Positions 8,063 to 17,687 are shown, numbered from the stretch's first letter. The stretch: DNA of 64,000 nucleotides from Thalassotalea sediminis (GCF_030295915.1 NZ_AP027361.1:248001-312000); one strand, 5' to 3'. The notes: a model not told the origin generated them from the sequence alone. Translations and numbers: made by a program.

Positions 8063-9028
8063 TTATATACCACAAACCAATTCTTTAACCTTTATTTGGC
8101 TCAACGTGAGTGCTGAATTGTGTGGTATGGCTTGATGTCCAGCGAGTAAATAAATAACCTTTTGTCCTTTTTCTGCTAGATCTAAGGCATGTTGTGCGTT
8201 AATTAAAATATCAGCATTGATTTCTTGAGGATATTTATCAGCATCGCGTCTTACATATTCGATAAAGGCCGGATTCACCTGCTTATCATAAAACAATGCG
8301 TCGGCGAATTGCATTTCTCGATGCGCTGCTAAGGTCAATGTATCTGGATTACCAACAAGTGTATGAATAAATACGATTTCACCCTTAGGTGGTAATACTT
8401 CTGTTTTTAGCTGCTGTATAAGCTGCGTTTCAGCGTGCTCGGTATTATTATCTAATACAGCTTGTCCAATTGGACCTCGTAAAATTACTTCCCAAAATGC
8501 TCTGCGATTACGTATGCCTTTAATACGAGCTTTTACATGGTCACGAAATTTCAAACTAAACTTAGCGAGTTTTCCGTAGCCATCAGGCAACGACTTTTCA
8601 ATTTGTTCGCGTAACATACGCAACAATATGGGAGCGGAACCGGAACTAGAAAGGGCAATTATCATAGGGTCTCTATCAATGATACTTGGCGTGATCCACG
8701 TACAAAGTTCTGGCTGATCTACGACATTAACAAGTATGTTTTGCTGTTTTGCATCTAGCGCTACTTGCTGATTAACCTCTTCACAATCCGTTGCAGCGAT
8801 CACTAGGTTATATTGTTCAATCAAGCCTTGTTGATAGTTGTGTTGGATATGGCTCAGACCTTCAGTGCGAATTAGTCGAGTTACACTCTCATTGCAATGC
8901 TCTGACATAACGGTAATGTTACAATTTGCTTTACGTAATAGTTCGATTTTTCGAGCTGCAACGTCACCTCCACCAATAACCAATGCGTTTAGGTGTTTAG
9001 CAGTTAGGAATATAGGAAAATACTTCAT
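8063..9028 (-). CDS. Siroheme synthase, dehydrogenase/ferrochelatase part with degenerate methyltransferase remnant
   Basis: The N-terminal 205 or so residues match the CysG/Met8 module, which oxidises precorrin-2 and inserts iron to make siroheme for sulfite and nitrite reductases. The NAD-binding GGGDVAARK is at 19-27, followed by AATDCEEVNQ and PSIIDRDPMIIALSSSGSAP. The rest (about 215-321) aligns by eye with only the first third of the CysG uroporphyrinogen methyltransferase half. There the SAM-binding GAGPGD has become HTLVGN and LKGGDPF has become LLAGHQA. At 321 residues against about 457 for full CysG, it should lack methyltransferase activity, so a separate enzyme must supply precorrin-2. 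It lies 12 bp after the binding-protein gene on the same strand. Confidence 0.85.
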   Translation of the reverse strand: MKYFPIFLTAKHLNALVIGGGDVAARKIELLRKANCNITVMSEHCNESVTRLIRTEGLSHIQHNYQQGLIEQYNLVIAATDCEEVNQQVALDAKQQNILVNVVDQPELCTWITPSIIDRDPMIIALSSSGSAPILLRMLREQIEKSLPDGYGKLAKFSLKFRDHVKARIKGIRNRRAFWEVILRGPIGQAVLDNNTEHAETQLIQQLKTEVLPPKGEIVFIHTLVGNPDTLTLAAHREMQFADALFYDKQVNPAFIEYVRRDADKYPQEINADILINAQHALDLAEKGQKVIYLLAGHQAIPHNSALTLSQIKVKELVCGI

Positions 9029-9040
9029 CGATTCAAGTTA

Positions 9041-9790
9041 TCATAATTGCCATTTTTTTAGGATCTTATCATAACGGCCGTCAGCTTTAATTTTTTCTAA
9101 AGCTATAGCAGCCTTTTTTACTAATGCAGTATCTGTTGTCTTACTCGCTGCTAAATACATTTCAGAAGCAAAATCAGTGATCTCATAAATGAGCGATATA
9201 CTTTTGGGGTCTACACCGGCTTTGGTAACTTGAGGTGCCCAAATAATGTTATTAGTGAAGGTCATATCTGTATTGCCGTTTAATAAGTTGCTCCACAAGG
9301 CGTTATAAGTTGGGCTAGCATAAACATTTTTGTTTTCGATAAAGCCACGCTTCTTCAAATAACTTTCTGCAAGCGCGTTGCGAGTTACGCCTATTTTATA
9401 TGCTTTAGCGTCTTCAATAGAATTTAACGTTATATGTTTATTGGCTAAGGAAGCAAGATGGGCACGAATGGTATATATTTTTCCAACCCATTGAAAAAGC
9501 GATTCTCTATCGGCACTACGCAACATTGAAAATACGAACACATTTTCAGTATTTTGTGCGATATTAAACGCACGAGCCCATGGCATAAACACGATGTTGG
9601 CTTTAATGTTGAGCTCTTTTATTAACTCGTTTATTAATTCAACCATCGCGCCTGAATGGGTAGCATTATGATTATTTATTTGTAGCGGGGGTAAATCTTC
9701 GGTAACAAAAGTTATTTCGTTCGCGCCAGTAGATACGCTTATATGAGATAAGACGACGAGTAAGCAATTGAAAATTACTCTGCGAAACAT
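9041..9790 (-). CDS. Periplasmic solute-binding protein, SBP family 3-like
   Basis: This 249-residue protein has a signal peptide (FNCLLVVLSHISVSTGA) and the shape of a family 3 extracellular solute-binding protein. An N-terminal EITFVTEDLPPLQI is followed by a MPWARAF segment, a hinge and a C-terminal AAIALEKIKADGRYDKILKKW, typical of the family end. Such proteins bind amino acids or similar small molecules. No permease or ATPase is adjacent, so it may be an orphan binding protein or a sensor partner. I chose the ATG at 9790, which follows GAGGAAG and begins the signal peptide; a longer frame starting at 9850 would put 20 polar residues in front of it. Confidence 0.78.
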   Translation of the reverse strand: MFRRVIFNCLLVVLSHISVSTGANEITFVTEDLPPLQINNHNATHSGAMVELINELIKELNIKANIVFMPWARAFNIAQNTENVFVFSMLRSADRESLFQWVGKIYTIRAHLASLANKHITLNSIEDAKAYKIGVTRNALAESYLKKRGFIENKNVYASPTYNALWSNLLNGNTDMTFTNNIIWAPQVTKAGVDPKSISLIYEITDFASEMYLAASKTTDTALVKKAAIALEKIKADGRYDKILKKWQL

Positions 9791-9908
9791 CTTCCTCACC
9801 CGAAATATTACCGTATCGATATTATTGCCACCCAATTGCTTAAATAGCAATCAGTTTTTCTGAACTTTAATGCTAAAATACCAATAAATTAGCGTAAAGA
9901 GAACAAAA

Positions 9909-10790
9909 ATGCCTTGGATACAACTTAGATTAAGTGCCAATGAAGAAACAGCAGAAAAATACAGTGACTGGTTAATGGCATGTGGTGCTCAGGCAGTTAC
10001 GTTCATTGATGCCAAAGATACACCGATTTATGAACCTCTGCCGGGCGATGAAGTTACTTATTGGGCGAATACTGTCGTTATGGGCTTATATGATGCTTCC
10101 CACGATATGGACGCTGCAATTAACTATATAAAAGGTATTCATCCAGACGGCGAGAAAATGAAATTTAAGTTAGAGCAACTTGAAGACAAAGATTGGGAGC
10201 GTGAATGGATGGATAACTTTCATCCGATGAAGTTTGGAGAAAGGTTATGGATCTGTCCAAGCTGGCGAGAAGTTCCAGATCCAGAAGCGGTTAATGTTAT
10301 GTTAGATCCAGGTTTAGCTTTTGGTACAGGTACTCACCCAACAACGGCGTTGTGTTTAACATGGTTAGATAGCCTTGACCTTAAAGGTAAAACGGTTGTC
10401 GATTTTGGCTGTGGTTCCGGAATATTGTCTTTAGCCGCATTAAAACTAGGTGCTAAAGAAGTAATTGGTATTGATATTGATCCACAAGCATTGCAAGCAA
10501 GTAAAGAAAATGCGACACGTAATGGCGTAGAAGACCGCCTTTCGTTATATCTGCCTAGTGACCAACCGAGCTTAAAAGCGGATGTTGTTGTTGCAAATAT
10601 ATTAGCAGGCCCTTTGCGTGAACTTGCCCCTGTTATTACCGAATTTTTGGCGAAAGAAGCAAAACTGGCATTGTCTGGTGTTTTAGAAGCGCAAGCCGAA
10701 ACACTACAAGAAATTTATGGACAATGGTGTCACATGGAGCCAATTGCTATTCAAGATGAGTGGGTAAGGCTTTCAGGTATTAGACGCTAA
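9909..10790 (+). CDS. prmA: Ribosomal protein L11 methyltransferase
   Basis: At 293 residues it has the same length as E. coli PrmA, which trimethylates several positions of ribosomal protein L11 using SAM. The N-terminal substrate-recognition domain precedes the linker motif [18 protein letters not shown] near residues 137-154 and the SAM motif [19 protein letters not shown] near 164-182. The post-II motif [10 protein letters not shown] is also present. It leads the conserved prmA-dusB-fis neighbourhood of enterobacteria and marine gammaproteobacteria, with a 200-bp gap before dusB. Confidence 0.97.
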   Translation: MPWIQLRLSANEETAEKYSDWLMACGAQAVTFIDAKDTPIYEPLPGDEVTYWANTVVMGLYDASHDMDAAINYIKGIHPDGEKMKFKLEQLEDKDWEREWMDNFHPMKFGERLWICPSWREVPDPEAVNVMLDPGLAFGTGTHPTTALCLTWLDSLDLKGKTVVDFGCGSGILSLAALKLGAKEVIGIDIDPQALQASKENATRNGVEDRLSLYLPSDQPSLKADVVVANILAGPLRELAPVITEFLAKEAKLALSGVLEAQAETLQEIYGQWCHMEPIAIQDEWVRLSGIRR

Positions 10791-10817
10791 CATTCTGTTA
10801 TTCATGCGTTAAAAATA

Positions 10818-10856
10818 TGCGCAGCTTTTATCATGCTTTTGATTAAAATCTGCGCA
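10818..10856. other. Inverted repeat between prmA and dusB
   Basis: TGCGCAG (10818-10824) pairs with CTGCGCA (10850-10856), with partial pairing further in. There is no proper T-run, so it could be a weak terminator for prmA or an operator in the dusB-fis control region. Confidence 0.35.
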
Positions 10857-10991
10857 CTTCAATATTTTGTCAAAAGTCAATATGAAAATGTTGAAAAAAA
10901 CTAACATTTGTTCAATTTATATGCTTTTCAATCTCAATAAAAACGCGTAAACTTAGCGCCCTTTTGAAAGGTAGCTCAAAAAAACAACAAC

Positions 10992-11957
10992 GTGAATATT
11001 GGTTCTTATCGATTAAATAGTCAAACAATGCTTGCGCCTATGGCTGGTATTACTGATCAACCAATGCGTCAGTTATGTTGTCGAATGGGGGCTGGGTTAG
11101 CAGTATCAGAAATGGTTTCAGCTAATCCTAAAGTTTGGAATACCGAGAAGTCTAAACGACGTCTGATTCATTCTGCTGAATCAGGTATTCGCTCCGTTCA
11201 AATTGCAGGTTCTGAACCTGAAGAGCTAGCTTTTGCTGCGAAAGTTAATGTTGATAATGGTGCACAAATCATTGATATCAACATGGGCTGTCCAGCAAAG
11301 AAGGTGAATAAAAAATTGGCTGGTTCAGCATTGCTGAAAGAACCTGCATTAGTCGAACAAATTGTAAAATCTGTTGTTGATGCGGTTACGGTGCCGGTTA
11401 CGTTAAAAATTCGCACTGGATGGTGTGAAAATAGTAAAAATGCTGTCGAAATTGCTCAAATCGCAGAGCATAACGGGATTCAATCTTTAGTGGTTCATGG
11501 CCGTACACGCAATGACTTCTATAAAGGGGATGCCGAATACGACACCATTAAATCTGTTAAAGAATCTGTAAGTATTCCTGTAGTCGCTAATGGAGACATT
11601 ACCGATGCAGAAAAAGCAGCGCGTGTACTTACTTATACAGGTGCCGACGCCATAATGATTGGTAGAGGAGCGCAAGGTCGACCTTGGATTTTTCGAGAAA
11701 TTAATCATTTTCTTGAAACTGGTCAACACATGGCGTCACCGTCGATAGCAGAAATTCGCTCAATTGTGATTGAGCATGTAAAGGAATTACATACGTTTTA
11801 CGGTGAGTTTATGGGCGTAAGATTTGCGCGTAAACACACCTCTTGGTATACGCAAACGCTAGACCAAGGAAAACAGTTTCGTTCTATATTTAACGCATTA
11901 GAAAGTGGTGAAGACCAACTCGATGCGTTGAATAAGTATTTTGATCATTTAAATTAA
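10992..11957 (+). CDS. dusB: tRNA-dihydrouridine synthase B
   Basis: This 321-residue flavoenzyme reduces uridine to dihydrouridine in the D-loop of tRNAs. The FMN-barrel start [14 protein letters not shown] is at 13-26. The catalytic cysteine in [10 protein letters not shown] is Cys100, and the RxK-type motif LKIRTGW, the HGRTR motif and the phosphate-binding VANGDI and [10 protein letters not shown] are all present. The start codon is GTG with a weak ribosome site. It is followed 18 bp later by fis, the classic dusB-fis operon in which dusB is the poorly translated first gene. Confidence 0.97.
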   Translation: MNIGSYRLNSQTMLAPMAGITDQPMRQLCCRMGAGLAVSEMVSANPKVWNTEKSKRRLIHSAESGIRSVQIAGSEPEELAFAAKVNVDNGAQIIDINMGCPAKKVNKKLAGSALLKEPALVEQIVKSVVDAVTVPVTLKIRTGWCENSKNAVEIAQIAEHNGIQSLVVHGRTRNDFYKGDAEYDTIKSVKESVSIPVVANGDITDAEKAARVLTYTGADAIMIGRGAQGRPWIFREINHFLETGQHMASPSIAEIRSIVIEHVKELHTFYGEFMGVRFARKHTSWYTQTLDQGKQFRSIFNALESGEDQLDALNKYFDHLN

Positions 11958-11975
11958 CTTAAGAGTCTGAACTAT

Positions 11976-12263
11976 ATGTTTGAACAAAATATTTCATCTC
12001 CGTTTGTAACGGGTAACGTACAAACTCAAGCTGAAGCTTCTCCATTACGTACACAAGCCAAAATTGCTATCAGCAACTATCTGTCTCAATTAAATGGCAA
12101 TGATGTTGATGATATGTACGAATTAGTATTGTCAGAAATTGAAGCTCCAATGTTGGAGGAGGTGATGAAGTATACTCGCGGTAACCAAACACGTGCCGCC
12201 AACTTACTTGGCATTAACCGTGGAACTTTACGTAAAAAGTTAAAAAAATACGGTATGAACTAA
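11976..12263 (+). CDS. fis: Fis nucleoid-associated DNA-bending protein
   Basis: Fis is a homodimeric nucleoid protein that bends DNA and activates rRNA and tRNA promoters in fast growth. The product has 95 residues (98 in E. coli). The C-terminal helix-turn-helix [20 protein letters not shown] is practically identical to the enterobacterial one, and the region [17 protein letters not shown] forms the dimer core. The N-terminal beta-arm differs. It is second in the operon after dusB and ends at a strong terminator. An rRNA operon, its classic target, lies 5 kb downstream. Confidence 0.98.
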   Translation: MFEQNISSPFVTGNVQTQAEASPLRTQAKIAISNYLSQLNGNDVDDMYELVLSEIEAPMLEEVMKYTRGNQTRAANLLGINRGTLRKKLKKYGMN

Positions 12264-12286
12264 GAACACGCAGGTTAGCCTGCACT

Positions 12287-12312
12287 AAAAAAGCACCCTA
12301 GGGTGCTTTTTT
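12287..12312 (+). terminator. Terminator of the dusB-fis operon
   Basis: A perfect 12-bp stem (AAAAAAGCACCC with GGGTGCTTTTTT) has a minimal loop and ends in T residues, 24 bases after the fis stop. Confidence 0.93.
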
Positions 12313-12342
12313 ACTTATAGCCAATGAAGAATGTTTACGGTA

Positions 12343-12356
12343 ACGAAAGCTTTCAC
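12343..12356. promoter_or_regulatory. Palindrome upstream of purH, weak PurR-operator candidate
   Basis: ACGAAAGCTTTC (12343-12354) contains a perfect 10-bp palindrome, GAAAGCTTTC. It shares the centre-symmetric shape of a purine-repressor operator but departs from the ACGCAAACGTTTGCGT consensus. It lies about 90 bp before purH, where such an operator would be expected. Confidence 0.25.
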
Positions 12357-12442
12357 TGGTTAAATCAAGATGGATGTATCGCCAAGGACATGTGTCAAAG
12401 GCCAGACAAAACAATATTTAATTTAAGGTAACAGAAACAACA

Positions 12443-14044
12443 ATGGATACCCCACGCCCAATTAAACGTGCACTGTTAAGTGTGTCTGATAAAACAGGTA
12501 TTGTAGATTTTGCTCGAAGCTTAGCGCAAAAAGGTGTTGATATTCTTTCAACCGGCGGTACTGCAAAATTGTTAGCCGACAATGGCATTAAAGTGACCGA
12601 AGTTTCAGATCACACTGGCCACCCGGAAATTATGGATGGTCGTGTAAAAACACTTCACCCAAAAATTCACGGTGGCATTTTAGCCCGTCGCGGTACTGAT
12701 GAAACAGTGATGGCAGATAACAATATCGCAGCAATAGACATGGTCGTTGTAAACTTATATCCATTTGCAAACACTGTTGCTAAAGAAGGTTGTTCATTAG
12801 AAGACGCAATTGAAAACATTGATATTGGCGGACCAACTATGGTGCGTGCAGCGGCTAAAAACCATAAAGACGTGACTATCATTGTAAATGCGGGTGATTA
12901 TGATCGCGTTTTAGCAGAAATGGATGCTAATGACGATTCTTTAACCTATAAAACACGTTTTGATTTAGCAATTGCTGCCTACGAGCACACAGCGAGTTAC
13001 GATGGCATGATAGCTAACTATTTTGGTCAAATGTTGTCAGCACATGGCGAAGAAAACAAAGCTGTTAACTTTGATGAAAAGAACAAGTTTCCGCGTACTT
13101 TTAATAGCCAATTTATCAAAAAGCAAGATTTACGTTATGGTGAGAACTCTCATCAAGACGCTGCTTTCTACGTTGAAGCAAATCCAGAAGAAGCATCAGT
13201 CTCAACTGCAACACAGTTACAAGGTAAGGCATTATCGTACAACAATATCGCAGATACAGACGCTGCATTGGAGTGCGTAAAAGAATTTGAAGAGCCAGCG
13301 TGTGTTATTGTCAAACATGCTAACCCATGTGGCGTTGCAATAGGTGATAACATTTTAACTGCCTACGATATGGCATTTAAGACCGATCCTACTTCTGCAT
13401 TTGGCGGCATTATTGCTTTTAACCGCGAATTAGACGCAGATACAGCTGAAGCGATCGTATCTCGTCAGTTTGTTGAAGTTATAATTGCACCAGCTGTGTC
13501 TGAAGCAGCTGCGCAAATTGTTGCTGCTAAGCCTAATGTACGTTTACTCGAATGTGGTCAATGGAGCACTCAAACCACAGGTTTAGATTACAAACGTGTT
13601 AACGGCGGTTTGTTGTTACAAGATCGAGATCAAGGCCGTGTTAATGATAATGATTTAAGAGTTGTGACTAAACGTCAACCAACAGAAGATGAAATGCGTG
13701 ATCTAAAATTCTGCTGGAAAGTGGCTAAATTTGTTAAATCAAATGCGATTGTATACGTTAAAAATAGTATGACAATTGGTGTTGGTGCTGGCCAAATGAG
13801 TCGCGTATACTCTGCTAAAGTCGCGGGAATTAAAGCCGCTGATGAAAACTTAGAAGTTAAAGGCTCTGTAATGGCATCTGATGCATTCTTTCCATTTCGT
13901 GATGGTTTAGATGCAGCTGCTGAGGCGGGCATTACTGCGGTAATTCAGCCAGGTGGTTCAATGCGTGACGATGAGGTTATAGCAGCAGCAGATGAACACG
14001 GAATAGCGATGGTATTTACTGGTATGCGTCACTTCCGTCATTAA
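12443..14044 (+). CDS. purH: Bifunctional AICAR transformylase / IMP cyclohydrolase
   Basis: PurH catalyses the last two steps of IMP synthesis: formylation of AICAR with 10-formyl-THF and ring closure. The product has 533 residues (529 in E. coli). The N-terminal cyclohydrolase domain has [24 protein letters not shown] and the [14 protein letters not shown] loop. The transformylase domain has the catalytic Lys291-His292 pair in VKHANPCG and ends with [11 protein letters not shown] and [13 protein letters not shown]. It forms the purine block with purD, here separated by an unrelated exported protein gene. Confidence 0.98.
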   Translation: MDTPRPIKRALLSVSDKTGIVDFARSLAQKGVDILSTGGTAKLLADNGIKVTEVSDHTGHPEIMDGRVKTLHPKIHGGILARRGTDETVMADNNIAAIDMVVVNLYPFANTVAKEGCSLEDAIENIDIGGPTMVRAAAKNHKDVTIIVNAGDYDRVLAEMDANDDSLTYKTRFDLAIAAYEHTASYDGMIANYFGQMLSAHGEENKAVNFDEKNKFPRTFNSQFIKKQDLRYGENSHQDAAFYVEANPEEASVSTATQLQGKALSYNNIADTDAALECVKEFEEPACVIVKHANPCGVAIGDNILTAYDMAFKTDPTSAFGGIIAFNRELDADTAEAIVSRQFVEVIIAPAVSEAAAQIVAAKPNVRLLECGQWSTQTTGLDYKRVNGGLLLQDRDQGRVNDNDLRVVTKRQPTEDEMRDLKFCWKVAKFVKSNAIVYVKNSMTIGVGAGQMSRVYSAKVAGIKAADENLEVKGSVMASDAFFPFRDGLDAAAEAGITAVIQPGGSMRDDEVIAAADEHGIAMVFTGMRHFRH

Positions 14045-14154
14045 TGAGTACTTACTTTAGTTGATGTAATTCAATACCGTAATACCACTTTATGAAGGTA
14101 TTAGGGTCTATTGTAATTGCATCAGCTATCGTTACTCAAATTATCCGTTTTGAG

Positions 14155-14190
14155 ACGCTAAAAATTTGTTTTGGCGTTTTTTTTAAGTTT
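14155..14190 (+). terminator. Probable terminator downstream of purH
   Basis: ACGCTAAAA (14155-14163) pairs with TTTTGGCGT (one G-U pair) across a short loop and is followed by a long T-run. It lies 110 bp past the purH stop. Confidence 0.65.
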
Positions 14191-14276
14191 TTTTATCAGG
14201 TTTGAATATTGTTTTCGCATATTTCGTTCTTATATTTTGATATAAACACCATTAGGTCATTCAGAGGAAGAAGAAA

Positions 14277-15128
14277 ATGAAAAGAATAAGAAACAAGTTA
14301 ATTAGCGCCGTTATTGGTTCTGCCACATTACTGGGCGGTAATACAGCATTTGCTGAAGATACGTCAGCTGAAATAATGTTAATGCAAGCAAAAGAAGAGT
14401 CTGCACTTGCTAAAGCAATTGAGGCTAAGCATCGCAGTGAATCAAATAAAATGCGAGATCAATATCGAAATCCAATGGAAACGTTAGCATTTTTTGGCTT
14501 CAAGCCGGATATGACAGTTGTAGAGATTGCACCCGGAGGTGGTTGGTATACTGAAATTTTAGCCCCTGCATTAAAAGACAAAGGGATGCTTTACGGCGCA
14601 CATTACCCTGATACGGGTGGTGATGATTATTACAGTAAATCTCGCCAAAAACTTGAAAAAAAGCTTGCTGGAAACGATGTCTATAGCAAGGTTAAATTAA
14701 CCAATTTTACGCCTAAGAAACCAAGTGAACTTGCGCCCGAGGGAAGTGCTGATCTCGTTTTAACATTTCGAAACTTACATAACTGGGGAGAAGAAGGCGT
14801 TGCACAGGTCTTTAAAGATGCCTACAAAGCGCTTAAGCCTGGAGGAGTGTTAGGTGTGGTTGAGCATAGAATGCCAGAAACTCAAACGTGGCCTGACGAC
14901 AAACGCAATGGTTATTTTCCAGAAGAATTAGCAGTAGACTTAGCCACAGCAGCTGGTTTTACACTTGCTGCCAAAAGTGAAATAAATGCAAACCCGAAAG
15001 ATACTGCAGATCATCCTAAAGGTGTTTGGACACTCCCTCCGTCGTTACAATTAAAAGAAAAAGACAAAGAAAAATATTTAGCAATTGGTGAAAGTGATCG
15101 AATGACACTTAAATTTGTAAAGCCATAA
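14277..15128 (+). CDS. Exported methyltransferase-fold protein (COG4798-like)
   Basis: This 283-residue protein has a signal peptide (residues 1-26, ending NTAFA) followed by a class I SAM-dependent methyltransferase fold. Motif I is VVEIAPGGGWYTEIL near 80-94; DLVLTFRNLHNW and LKPGGVLGVVEHR lie later. The usual GxGxG is APGGGW, as in the predicted methyltransferases grouped as COG4798. An export signal is odd for a SAM enzyme because SAM is cytoplasmic, so its substrate or true activity is open. It sits between purH and purD with good ribosome sites (GAGGAAGAAG) and its own terminator, and looks like an insertion into the purine block. Confidence 0.75.
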   Translation: MKRIRNKLISAVIGSATLLGGNTAFAEDTSAEIMLMQAKEESALAKAIEAKHRSESNKMRDQYRNPMETLAFFGFKPDMTVVEIAPGGGWYTEILAPALKDKGMLYGAHYPDTGGDDYYSKSRQKLEKKLAGNDVYSKVKLTNFTPKKPSELAPEGSADLVLTFRNLHNWGEEGVAQVFKDAYKALKPGGVLGVVEHRMPETQTWPDDKRNGYFPEELAVDLATAAGFTLAAKSEINANPKDTADHPKGVWTLPPSLQLKEKDKEKYLAIGESDRMTLKFVKP

Positions 15129-15147
15129 TTGCGAGCTTTTAGCAATC

Positions 15148-15177
15148 AGAAAGAGTGACTTGTCGCTCTTTCTTTTT
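15148..15177 (+). terminator. Terminator after the exported methyltransferase-like gene
   Basis: AGAAAGAGTGAC pairs with GTCGCTCTTTCT (one G-U pair) across a tiny loop, followed by T residues, just upstream of purD. Confidence 0.8.
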
Positions 15178-15199
15178 AACAATATTAGGAATTTTATCA

Positions 15200-16483
15200 A
15201 TGAATGTATTAGTTATTGGCAGTGGTGGTCGTGAGCATGCGTTAGCATGGAAAGCGGCACAAGCAAATCGTATAGAAAAAGTATTTGTTGCACCGGGGAA
15301 TGCGGGCACTGCAATTGAACCAAAGTTAGAAAATGTCGATATTTCGGTAGCAGATATAGATGCATTAGTTAATTTTGCTAAGTCCAATAACGTTAGTTTA
15401 ACTATTGTCGGCCCAGAACAACCGCTTGTTGACGGTGTTGTCGATGCATTTCAACAACATGGACTCGCAATTTTTGGTCCTAGCGCGAAAGCTGCACAAC
15501 TTGAAGGTTCAAAAGCATTCACTAAAGACTTTTTAGCGCGTCACCAAATTCCAACGGCAAGTTACGCAAACTTTACTGATATTGAGCCTGCTTTAGCTTA
15601 TGTACGTGAGCAAGGCGCACCAATTGTTGTTAAAGCTGATGGTCTGGCGGCTGGCAAAGGGGTTATTGTTGCCATGACACTTGATGAGGCTGAAGCAGCG
15701 ATTAAAGATATGCTCGCGGGTAACGCGTTTGGTGATGCCGGACATCGAGTAGTTATTGAAGAATTTTTAGAAGGTGAAGAAGCCAGCTTTATTGTTATGG
15801 TTGACGGTAAAAATATTCTGCCGTTTGCGACAAGCCAAGATCATAAACGTGCTTACGATGGTGATAAGGGTCCAAATACAGGCGGTATGGGGGCTTATTC
15901 TCCAGCACCGGTTGTAACACCTGAAATTCATGATCGCATAATGAAGGAAGTTATCGTTCCTACTGTAGAAGGTATGGCGAAAGAAGATGCACCTTACACT
16001 GGTTTTTTATATGCAGGTCTAATGATTGCTGAAGATGGTACGCCTAAGGTTATTGAATATAACTGCCGTTTTGGTGATCCAGAAACGCAGCCAATTATGA
16101 TGCGTTTACAATCAGATCTTGTCGAATTATGTTTAGCGGCTTGTGATGGAAAACTAGATCAGCAAGACATTAGTTTTGATTCACGTGCCGCTGTTGGCGT
16201 TGTACTCGCTGCAGCAGGATATCCTAGCAGTTACCCCAAAGGTGACATCATTTCAGGTTTAGATACCAATACTGCTGAAGATCGTAAAACATTCCATGCG
16301 GGTACAGCTCTGAAAGATGGTCAAGTCGTGACAGCAGGCGGGCGTGTATTATGTGCAACTGCACTTGGAGAAAATGTAACGACAGCACAAAAAGCTGCGT
16401 ATGAACTGTTACATCAAATTACGTGGCAGGGGGTAGAGTTTAGAACCGATATTGCCTACCGCGCTATTGCCAGAGAAGTCTAA
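15200..16483 (+). CDS. purD: Phosphoribosylamine-glycine ligase (GAR synthetase)
   Basis: PurD joins phosphoribosylamine and glycine with ATP in step two of purine synthesis. From the ATG at 15200 the product has 427 residues (429 in E. coli) and begins MNVLVIGSGGREHALAW, the standard start; a longer frame to 15155 would run through the preceding terminator and is rejected. The ATP-grasp domain shows VVKADGLAAGKGV, EEFLEGEEASFIVMVDG, GPNTGGMGAYSPAP and IEYNCRFGDPETQ. It is followed by a short bidirectional terminator. Its expression is probably independent of purH, since an unrelated gene and two terminators lie between them. Confidence 0.98.
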   Translation: MNVLVIGSGGREHALAWKAAQANRIEKVFVAPGNAGTAIEPKLENVDISVADIDALVNFAKSNNVSLTIVGPEQPLVDGVVDAFQQHGLAIFGPSAKAAQLEGSKAFTKDFLARHQIPTASYANFTDIEPALAYVREQGAPIVVKADGLAAGKGVIVAMTLDEAEAAIKDMLAGNAFGDAGHRVVIEEFLEGEEASFIVMVDGKNILPFATSQDHKRAYDGDKGPNTGGMGAYSPAPVVTPEIHDRIMKEVIVPTVEGMAKEDAPYTGFLYAGLMIAEDGTPKVIEYNCRFGDPETQPIMMRLQSDLVELCLAACDGKLDQQDISFDSRAAVGVVLAAAGYPSSYPKGDIISGLDTNTAEDRKTFHAGTALKDGQVVTAGGRVLCATALGENVTTAQKAAYELLHQITWQGVEFRTDIAYRAIAREV

Positions 16484-16489
16484 AGTTTT

Positions 16490-16516
16490 AAAAAAGGAGC
16501 GATTAGCTCCTTTTTT
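16490..16516 (+). terminator. Bidirectional terminator between purD and a converging gene
   Basis: AAAAAGGAGC (16491-16500) pairs with GCTCCTTTTT (16506-16515) around GATTA, with an A-run and a T-run on the two sides. It serves purD and touches the stop of the minus-strand gene. Confidence 0.9.
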
Positions 16517-17270
16517 ATTGCTCATTTTTAGCAATTTTTAAGTTATCTCTGATGTTCTTATCCATATCACTTTTTTGAATGGCATCAACTATGGCTTGCT
16601 CACTCATACCAGCTGCTAAAGCGCTGTCAACTATCTCTTGAGTATAGCGATCATTTAAGCCACTAAATGTCTTCGTTAATACCTGTTGATTGTTCTCAGG
16701 TTTGAGTGCCAAAGCACTTTTTATAAAATTAGCTACATTATCAGGCATGATATTTATTGCACTAACAAGGATACTAACGAGCCTATCAGGAAAAGAATTC
16801 ATGGTTTTATCGACTACAGCATTAGAAAAAAGCGGTTCATTTGTTATAGCCACTCTTAATAAGTTTTCTAAGTCGTCGGGTCTCGCATTGATAACAACAT
16901 TAATTAATTCACTACTATAAGCGGGCTCTAGTGAAATGGCGTGTTCTAGGAGTGAAGCTGCGGGAGCAACGTTAGATGTCAGCATTGCTTCTAATACACT
17001 ACATGCTAATACTGGTTCGGCTTTCATTGCGCCGTTCATAATACTGATGTAATCAGCCGGGTATAGCTTTACTGCGGCAGGTACAATTAAATCCACTTTC
17101 TCTGGGTATCGAATTAACAGTGATTTGACACTGTTTTCAATTGATACTTGTTGATTAACTTGTTGTTTAATTAAACTGCTAACTAAACGTTCCTGTTTTT
17201 CTTTTGCAAAATCCTTTGCACTAACGGTTGTACATAAACAACAAAGTAATACTGTAATTACTTTATTCAT
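16515..17270 (-). CDS. Exported helical-repeat protein, 15-residue proline-punctuated repeats
   Basis: I do not recognise a named family. A signal peptide (residues 1-18, ending TVSA) is followed by about ten repeats of 15 residues, each an amphipathic helix ending in Pro: prolines stand at 56, 71, 86, 116, 131, 146, 161, 176 and 191. The only break is at 101, where Pro is shifted to 103. Representative units are ADYISIMNGAMKAEP and DDLENLLRVAITNEP. The C-terminal part (about 205-251) is charged and non-repetitive. Such arrays usually form a solenoid that binds a partner; a periplasmic location is inferred from the signal. It converges on purD with a shared terminator. Confidence 0.75.
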   Translation of the reverse strand: MNKVITVLLCCLCTTVSAKDFAKEKQERLVSSLIKQQVNQQVSIENSVKSLLIRYPEKVDLIVPAAVKLYPADYISIMNGAMKAEPVLACSVLEAMLTSNVAPAASLLEHAISLEPAYSSELINVVINARPDDLENLLRVAITNEPLFSNAVVDKTMNSFPDRLVSILVSAINIMPDNVANFIKSALALKPENNQQVLTKTFSGLNDRYTQEIVDSALAAGMSEQAIVDAIQKSDMDKNIRDNLKIAKNEQ

Positions 17271-17449
17271 CGACTGTACTCTCTAGAAACATAACATTTC
17301 TTTTTATTATTCTAACGTTTCGAACGTGTATTTTAGTATTTATCTTCGACGTAATACCGCGAATTTTAATACTTGTGCATTAGTTTAGTTCACATATGCG
17401 TCATTAAGTTCAATATTTGTTCAAACAAACAAAATAATGAAAAAAGTAC

Positions 17450-17477
17450 TTGATCCATTTTAGAAGATCTCTACAAT
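17450..17477 (+). promoter_or_regulatory. rrn promoter P1 (candidate)
   Basis: TTGATC (17450-17455), a 16-bp spacer and TACAAT (17472-17477) are followed by the G/C-rich discriminator GCGCTCC, the feature that makes rRNA promoters sensitive to ppGpp and DksA. AT-rich DNA precedes it, as for an UP element. Confidence 0.6.
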
Positions 17478-17588
17478 GCGCTCCACTTCTCGGGGACAAG
17501 CCAAGAAGCGGTTTTGAAGATGTTTTTTATTTCATTGAAGTAAAAAACAGCAACACAAAAAATTATTTAAAAAGTTAAATAAAAAGTG

Positions 17589-17616
17589 TTGACAACGAAA
17601 CTGAGATGCGTAAAAT
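17589..17616 (+). promoter_or_regulatory. rrn promoter P2
   Basis: A perfect -35 TTGACA (17589-17594), a 16-bp spacer and -10 TAAAAT (17611-17616) are followed by GCGCATCC. A 30-bp A/T tract directly upstream fits an UP element. Confidence 0.75.
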
Positions 17617-17687
17617 GCGCATCCGCTCTCAACGGTAGAGCAGACACTAAGCACGAATGAGATGCCTAGTGAAATCGAAAGATTTAA

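Noticed and set aside
14079..14112. Second copy of the 600-1124 inverted-repeat element
   Set aside because: Only one end-like motif with a mismatch is present and no partner end was found, so it is mentioned only as a half-copy.
15155..15199. Longer start for purD
   Set aside because: The extension runs through a terminator hairpin and is absent from the family; ATG 15200 gives the canonical N terminus.
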